A DNA stretch of 64,000 nucleotides from Roseovarius sp. (lineage in GTDB: Bacteria; Pseudomonadota; Alphaproteobacteria; Rhodobacterales; Rhodobacteraceae): contig JAJFIA010000002.1 of assembly GCA_021775255.1 (NCBI GenBank), positions 1 through 64,000 of the forward strand. The letters run 5' to 3'. A program made the translations under genes and the position numbers. Under the pieces are notes generated by a model. It searched no databases and was not told the DNA's origin. It worked only from the letters and a program-made list of their open reading frames with translations. Shown one piece after another: positions 59,742 through 64,000 of this stretch. Every line of letters begins with the position of its first letter. Position 1 is the first letter of the stretch.

Positions 59742-59771
59742 ATGCTAGTCAGGGCTAATCAAGTTGGATCA
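59742..59771 (-). promoter_or_regulatory. Candidate RpoE-type promoter for rpoH
   Basis: The minus strand has TGATCC then, after 17 bases, CTAGCATT, about 60 bp before the rpoH start codon. In Rhodobacter sphaeroides the RpoE consensus has TGATC as its -35 and a TA-rich -10 about 18 bases on, and rpoHII is an RpoE target. The match here is good at -35 and weaker at -10. Confidence 0.4.
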
Positions 59772-59791
59772 AAAAAGGGTGCTTGGCTGTT

Positions 59792-60313
59792 ATGTTGCCG
59801 GAATTGACATTGGTTTTGGGCGGGGCTGCATCGGGGAAATCGGCCTATGCGGAAGGGCTTGTGGCGGCAGACGGGCGGCGCAAGATATATCTGGCCACGG
59901 CGGAGATTCTTGATAATGAGATGCGCGCCAAGATGCACCGGCACCGCGAGGCGCGCGGACAGGGCTGGCGCACCATTGAGGCGCCGCTGGATATCTCAAC
60001 GCCGTTGAATGCCGCCACCAATGAACAGATCGTGCTGCTGGATTGCGCCACCATGTGGCTGAGCAATCACCTTCTGGCGGAAAATGACATGGCTGAGGCC
60101 AGGGCCGCGCTGATGACCGGCCTTGCGATGGCTACTGCGCCGGTTGTTATCGTCAGCAATGAGGTGGGGATGTCGGTGGTGCCGGAGAATGCTTTGGCGC
60201 GGCGATTTCGCGAAGAACAAGGCAGGCTCAATCAGGAACTGGCGGCCAAAGCCGATCTGGTGGTGAATGTGGTAGCCGGATTGCCGCAGGTGCTGAAGGG
60301 CCGCTTGCCATGA
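59792..60313 (+). CDS. cobU: Adenosylcobinamide kinase/guanylyltransferase
   Basis: A 173-residue bifunctional enzyme (CobU/CobP) that phosphorylates adenosylcobinamide and then attaches GMP during vitamin B12 lower-loop assembly. I use ATG 59792 (MLPELTLVLGGAASGKSAYA). The P-loop GGAASGKSAYAEGL, IVLLDCATMWLSNHLL and IVSNEVGMSVVPENALARRF are diagnostic. It is divergent from rpoH, and the next gene overlaps it by four bases. No cobalamin riboswitch was recognised in the 111-bp gap. Confidence 0.94.
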   Translation: MLPELTLVLGGAASGKSAYAEGLVAADGRRKIYLATAEILDNEMRAKMHRHREARGQGWRTIEAPLDISTPLNAATNEQIVLLDCATMWLSNHLLAENDMAEARAALMTGLAMATAPVVIVSNEVGMSVVPENALARRFREEQGRLNQELAAKADLVVNVVAGLPQVLKGRLP

Positions 60314-60882
60314 GCCGGATTTTCTGGGTCCGGCATGGACCGACCCACGCCAAGGCGCTGGTCGGGTGGTCGGATGTACCGGCGGATCTGAGTAATACCG
60401 ATCAGATTGCCCGGCTCAGCGCCCACCTGCCGCAAGATGCGCTTGTTGTCTCTTCTGATCTGCTCCGCGCCAGCGCCACGGCTGATGCCATCGAAGCAGG
60501 CCGCGAACGACTGCCGCATGATACCGATCTGAGGGAAATCCATTTTGGCGACTGGGAAATGCGGCGCTTTGATTCTGTCGCCGATCAGACCAAATTACGG
60601 GCCTTTTGGGAAAACCCCGGCGATGTGCGCCCGCCCGGCGGCGAAAGCTGGCATCAGGTGAGCGCGCGGGTGGATCAGGCCATTGCCCGTTTGCTTTTGG
60701 CACATCCGGGGCGCGATATCATCGCCGTGGCCCATTTCGGCGTGATCCTGACACAGGTGCAACAGGCCTTGCGGGTGGGGGCCTATGAGGCCTTCAGAAA
60801 CAGGATCGACAACCTGTCGGTCACCGAACTGCACTGGCAGGCGGGGGGCTGGCGCGCGGAAATGATCAATCACATCCCGTGA
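60310..60882 (+). CDS. Histidine phosphatase, possible alpha-ribazole phosphatase
   Basis: A 190-residue histidine-phosphatase family enzyme. RHGPTH near residue 7 carries the phospho-accepting His, LREIHFGDWEMRRFD the Glu, and VAHFGVIL the second His. Overlap with cobU by four bases suggests the CobC role (dephosphorylating alpha-ribazole-5-phosphate), but the fold is shared with phosphoglycerate mutases, so specificity is inferred from context. Confidence 0.85.
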   Translation: MSRIFWVRHGPTHAKALVGWSDVPADLSNTDQIARLSAHLPQDALVVSSDLLRASATADAIEAGRERLPHDTDLREIHFGDWEMRRFDSVADQTKLRAFWENPGDVRPPGGESWHQVSARVDQAIARLLLAHPGRDIIAVAHFGVILTQVQQALRVGAYEAFRNRIDNLSVTELHWQAGGWRAEMINHIP

Positions 60883-60940
60883 TGGGCGCGTCACAAATCC
60901 TGGTTTTGCCGACTGCGTTGAAGCGGATATTGTCGCCGCC

Positions 60941-61810
60941 ATGACTTATGAATTGATCCTTGGCGATTACGCCTATTCAAGCTGGTCCCTGCGCGGCTGG
61001 CTGTTGTTTGAGCGCTTTGGCCTGCCGCGGCAGACCAAACTGGTGGATTTCAAAAAAGGCGGTGTGCCCGAGCAGATGCCGGGCTGGACCCCGGCCAAAA
61101 CCGTGCCGGCGATGCGTACGCCCGAGGGGGCAATCGTGGGCGATTCCCTGGCCATTGCCGAAGAGCTTGCCAGCCGCTTCCCGGAGGCGGGCCTGTGGCC
61201 CAAGGGCGCAAAGCCCCGCGCCGTAGCGCGCAATCTGGCGGCGGAAATGCATGCGGGATTCACGGCGCTCAGGGGAGAATGCCCGATGAATTTGCGGCTG
61301 GCCTATACCGGGGTTGAGCCCTCAGACGCGACTCAAACCGATCTGCGGCGGCTTGAGCTGATCTGGGATCACGCCCGCGCCACCTGTGGGCATGATGGCC
61401 CATGGCTATGTGGCGATTACAGCGCAGCAGATGCCTTTTACGCGCCGGTTGCAGCGCGGATTGCCGGCTATGGCCTGCCCGTCTCGGCCTCGGCGCAGGC
61501 CTATGTGGCGGCACATCTGGCTGATCCCGCGTTTCGCCGCTGGCGGGCGATGGGGCTGGTGCATGGCTCGACCCTGAACCGCTATGCCAAACCCCATGAT
61601 CTGACAGACTGGCCCGGCCCCGTCCCCCTGCCCGCCCAGGCGGTTGAAAACGGCACAGCCGTAAACGACACCTGCCCCTATTCCGGCAAGCCCGTTACCC
61701 ACCTGATGCAGCTTGAGGGCCGGATATTTGGCTTTTGCAACGGTTTTTGCCGCGATAAAACAGTGGCCGACCCCGAAGCATGGCCCGATTTCATGGCCCT
61801 GCGCGGGTAA
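60941..61810 (+). CDS. Glutathione S-transferase with Cys-rich C-terminal tail
   Basis: A 289-residue protein. Residues 1-80 form the thioredoxin-like GST domain (YSSWSLRGWLLFERFGLPRQ, TVPAMRTPEGAIVGDSLAIA with the ES-type glutathione site seen as GDS), followed by the helical domain to about 220. Residues 245-289 add a tail with CPYSGKPVTHLMQLEGRIFG then FCNGFCRDK, which resembles a YHS-like metal or redox module (C-x4-G...C-x3-C). It starts 58 bp after the phosphatase gene. Substrates unknown; the tail suggests a link to metal or thiol chemistry. Confidence 0.88.
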   Translation: MTYELILGDYAYSSWSLRGWLLFERFGLPRQTKLVDFKKGGVPEQMPGWTPAKTVPAMRTPEGAIVGDSLAIAEELASRFPEAGLWPKGAKPRAVARNLAAEMHAGFTALRGECPMNLRLAYTGVEPSDATQTDLRRLELIWDHARATCGHDGPWLCGDYSAADAFYAPVAARIAGYGLPVSASAQAYVAAHLADPAFRRWRAMGLVHGSTLNRYAKPHDLTDWPGPVPLPAQAVENGTAVNDTCPYSGKPVTHLMQLEGRIFGFCNGFCRDKTVADPEAWPDFMALRG

Positions 61811-61834
61811 CAGGCTCCGGACCGCCTACGGCGG

Positions 61835-61893
61835 GAGTATTTAAGGGAAAAATGAAAGCAGCAACACTATCTTTCATTTTTCCAAAAATACTC
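61835..61893. repeat. Inverted repeat of GAGTATTT...GAAAAATGAAAG
   Basis: GAGTATTTAAGGGAAAAATG then AAAG (61835-61858) and its near-complement CTTTCATTTTTCCAAAAATA then CTC (61871-61893) enclose a 12-base loop. The right arm equals the repeat at 57434-57456. It lies after the GST gene and could terminate transcription, though it lacks a GC-rich stem. Confidence 0.75.
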
Positions 61894-61986
61894 AAAACCC
61901 CAAAGCTCACCAAATATCCCGGCGTTAACCATTCTTAAAGCCGTCAGCGCGTACCGTTAACCAAGATTGACGGGAGTTGACAGCAC

Positions 61987-63501
61987 ATGATCGCACGCGC
62001 CTATACGGTGGCATTTGAGGGGGTGGAGGCGCGCCAGGTTGAGGTGCAATGTGCCATCACGCCCGGCATGCCCGCCTTCTCAGTCGTAGGCCTGCCTGAC
62101 AAGGCGGTGAGCGAGGCGCGCGACCGGGTGCGCACGGCGCTCAGTTCGATGGCGATTGCCCTGCCTTCAAAACGCATCACCATCAATCTGTCGCCTGCAA
62201 ATATCCTCAAGGAAGGCAGCCATTTCGATCTGCCAATCGCGCTTTGCCTGCTTGCCGCGCTGGAAATCATCCCCAAAGATGCCATTGAGGGCACCACATC
62301 CTTGGGCGAGCTATCGCTTGACGGCACGCTTGTGCCGGTCCTCGGTGCCTTGCCCGCGGCCATGGCCGCGGCGCAGGAAGAACGGGCATTGCTATGCCCC
62401 AAAGCCTCGGGCGCCGAGGCGGCCTGGGTTGAGGCGGTACAGGTGATCGGAGCCGGGTCTTTGGCCGAGATTGTCCGGCATTATACCGGTCAGTCGCCGC
62501 TGCCGCCGTCAAAACCGGGGGAGGTTGTGAATCAGACGGGCGCGCGCGATCTGCGGGATGTCAAAGGGCAGGAACGGGCCAAGCGGGCGCTGGAAATTGC
62601 CGCAGCCGGGCGGCATCATCTGATGATGGTGGGCACGCCGGGATCGGGCAAATCCATGCTGGCCGCGCGTTTGCCGGGCATCTTGCCGCCGCTCAGCCCG
62701 GCCGAGGCGCTGGAGACCTCGATGATCCATTCACTGGCCGGGCTTTTGGATGAGGGCGGGATCAGCCGGACACGGCCGTTTCGCGAGCCGCATCACACCG
62801 CCTCGATGGCGGCGATTGTCGGCGGCGGCCGCCGCGCCAGCCCCGGCGAGATCAGCCTGGCGCATAATGGCGTCTTGTTCATGGACGAATTTCCTGAATA
62901 TGCCCGCCCCGTATTGGAAACCCTGCGCCAGCCGATTGAGACCGGTGAAGTGGTGGTGGCGCGGGCCAATGCGCATGTGAAATATCCCTGCCGTTTCATG
63001 CTGGTGGCTGCGGCAAACCCTTGTAAATGCGGCTATCTTTCCGATCCGGCCCGCGCCTGTACCCGTGCGCCCATTTGTGGCGAGGATTATCTCGGGCGCA
63101 TCAGCGGCCCTTTGATGGACCGGTTTGATCTCAGGGTTGAGGTGCCGCCGGTGAGCTTTACCGACCTCGATTTGCCCGCCTCGGGCGATAGCTCGTCCAC
63201 GGTTGCAGGCCGGGTCGAACAGGCCAGGGCGGTACAGACGGCAAGGTTTGGCGACCGGTCGAACATGCGCCAGAATGCCGATGCCGAAGGCGAGGCCCTT
63301 GAGGAAATTGCCTCGCCCGATGCGGCGGGCCGTGATCTGATCAACCGCGTGGCCGAGCGGTTTGGCCTGTCGGCGCGGGGTTATCACCGGGTGCTGAGGG
63401 TGGCGCGCACCATTGCCGATCTTGAAGGCGCAGAAGATGTGCGCCAGCCGCATGTGGCCGAGGCTGTCAGCTATCGCTTGTCGGGGGTGAAAGAGCTGTG
63501 A
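61987..63501 (+). CDS. YifB-family Mg chelatase-like AAA ATPase
   Basis: A 504-residue protein of the YifB/ComM family. The N-terminal S5-like part (MIARAYTVAFEGVEARQVEV, FSVVGLPDKAVSEARDRVR) precedes the AAA domain with Walker A MVGTPGSGKSMLAARLPG, Walker B LFMDEFPEY, FREPHHTASMAAIVGGG and a C-terminal C-K-C-G zinc-like segment. In some species ComM is a helicase aiding branch migration in natural transformation; the role here is inferred. Its stop overlaps the convergent hydrolase gene by 35 bp. Confidence 0.93.
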   Translation: MIARAYTVAFEGVEARQVEVQCAITPGMPAFSVVGLPDKAVSEARDRVRTALSSMAIALPSKRITINLSPANILKEGSHFDLPIALCLLAALEIIPKDAIEGTTSLGELSLDGTLVPVLGALPAAMAAAQEERALLCPKASGAEAAWVEAVQVIGAGSLAEIVRHYTGQSPLPPSKPGEVVNQTGARDLRDVKGQERAKRALEIAAAGRHHLMMVGTPGSGKSMLAARLPGILPPLSPAEALETSMIHSLAGLLDEGGISRTRPFREPHHTASMAAIVGGGRRASPGEISLAHNGVLFMDEFPEYARPVLETLRQPIETGEVVVARANAHVKYPCRFMLVAAANPCKCGYLSDPARACTRAPICGEDYLGRISGPLMDRFDLRVEVPPVSFTDLDLPASGDSSSTVAGRVEQARAVQTARFGDRSNMRQNADAEGEALEEIASPDAAGRDLINRVAERFGLSARGYHRVLRVARTIADLEGAEDVRQPHVAEAVSYRLSGVKEL

Positions 63502-64000
63502 TCCACCCGGATAACTCGTCCAGTGTCTGCCGGGCTTCCGGCAAATACCCGTGAAACAACGGCCAGACATGCGGCAGGTTCCGTGCCTCGGTGAGGGTAA
63601 CTTCCACGCCCTGTTTGCGCAATGCGGCGGCAGAATTGCGCGAATCATCAAGCAATATCTCAGTGTCCCCCACTGCCAGCCAGACCGGCGGCGCATTGGT
63701 AAAATCAGCAAAAAGCGGCGAGGCGCGGGGATCGCGCGGATCAGCGCCTCGCAGGTACATTTCCGCCATTACATCTGCGCTCTGAGCTGGCAAAACCACA
63801 TCCGAGCGCGCGTTATTTGCAAAACTGTCGCTTGAAAATGTCATGTCGGTGAGCGGGGAAAATGCGAATGTGCCTTTGGGTTTGGGCAGGTCGCGGGCGA
63901 TGATTTCAGCCAGCAGGGCCAGGGCCAGCCCGCCGCCCGCAGAATCGCCGCCAATCACCACCCCGCCAGGGTGATCCATGATTGCCTGATAGCTGGTCAG
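63467..64000 (-). CDS. Alpha/beta hydrolase, partial (N-terminus beyond window)
   Basis: Reads off the right edge: seven further codons (LTSYQAI) precede the internal Met at 63979, so the real start lies outside. The visible part has GGDSAGGGLALALLAEI (nucleophile Ser in GDSAGG), the catalytic Asp region VGDTEILLDDS, and the His within NLPHVWPLFHGYLPEA. This is the hormone-sensitive-lipase-like (HSL, family IV) esterase type. Cytosolic; substrate unknown. Ends 35 bp inside yifB, tail-to-tail. Confidence 0.88.
   Translation of the reverse strand: MTSYQAIMDHPGGVVIGGDSAGGGLALALLAEIIARDLPKPKGTFAFSPLTDMTFSSDSFANNARSDVVLPAQSADVMAEMYLRGADPRDPRASPLFADFTNAPPVWLAVGDTEILLDDSRNSAAALRKQGVEVTLTEARNLPHVWPLFHGYLPEARQTLDELSGWITALSPPTSDS

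Noticed and set aside
59681-59791. Cobalamin riboswitch before cobU
   Set aside because: The gap is only 111 bp and lacks a B12-box-like sequence.
62731-63711. 326-codon minus-strand ORF opposite yifB
   Set aside because: Runs across yifB and into the hydrolase gene in another frame; no protein-like features.

Overview
The window looks like chromosomal DNA of a Rhodobacteraceae (Roseobacter-type) alphaproteobacterium. Supporting signs are the joined str-S10 ribosomal order (rpsL-rpsG-fusA-tuf-rpsJ-rplC-rplD-rplW), the secE-nusG-rplKA-rplJL-rpoBC block, a 44-residue aa3-oxidase subunit IV, a DmdC-like acyl-CoA dehydrogenase, PHB genes phaA and phaB, and a short RpoH of the alternative type. 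Family placement is inference from gene content; no database search was possible.

Layout. 1-950: an AT-richer accessory gene (degenerate PLD-like) next to a 19-bp inverted repeat. 1000-7620: minus-strand str/S10 operon, ending after rplW with a terminator instead of continuing into rplB. 7970-14090: EamA transporter, tag glycosylase, EAL protein, phaA, phaB, a YdcH-like peptide, a TrmN6-like methyltransferase and DUF2007. 14139-18363: polyprenyl diphosphate synthase, then the four-gene overlapping operon fdhD-mobA-mobB-moeA. 18427-24300: azlCD, a lipoprotein, cytochrome oxidase subunit IV, an MBL hydrolase coupled to an acyl-CoA dehydrogenase, and tsaC. 24564-36867: rpoC, rpoB, rplL, rplJ, rplA, rplK, nusG, secE, all on the minus strand. 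38036-43748: the elongasome operon mreBCD-mrdA-rodA. 43754-49051: ghrA, an SseB-like protein, a UDG-family protein, an arsR/permease pair and nhaA. 49246-53852: capsule export ATPase, KpsE-like protein, kdsA and phosphomannomutase. 53917-59680: M3 peptidase, MoeB-like protein, dut, coaBC and rpoH on the minus strand. 59792-64000: cobU, a phosphatase, a GST with a Cys-rich tail, YifB, and a partial alpha/beta hydrolase.

Most of the window is core housekeeping DNA, and I found no complete defence island, prophage, CRISPR array, insertion sequence or tRNA. The non-ordinary signal sits between genes. There is a family of about 117-bp, two-hairpin elements bounded by TAAAGCG and CGCTTTA whose stems differ in sequence but stay paired (four full copies, two or more fragments). 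There is a 47-bp TGTACA-rich element found twice, both times beside a DNA-glycosylase-type gene, whose differences partly look codon-like. There are also several smaller palindromic families placed inside ribosomal and RNA polymerase operons, and predicted terminators or attenuators that cut these operons at unexpected points (after rplW, between secE and nusG, between rplL and rpoB). These are the best candidates for follow-up.
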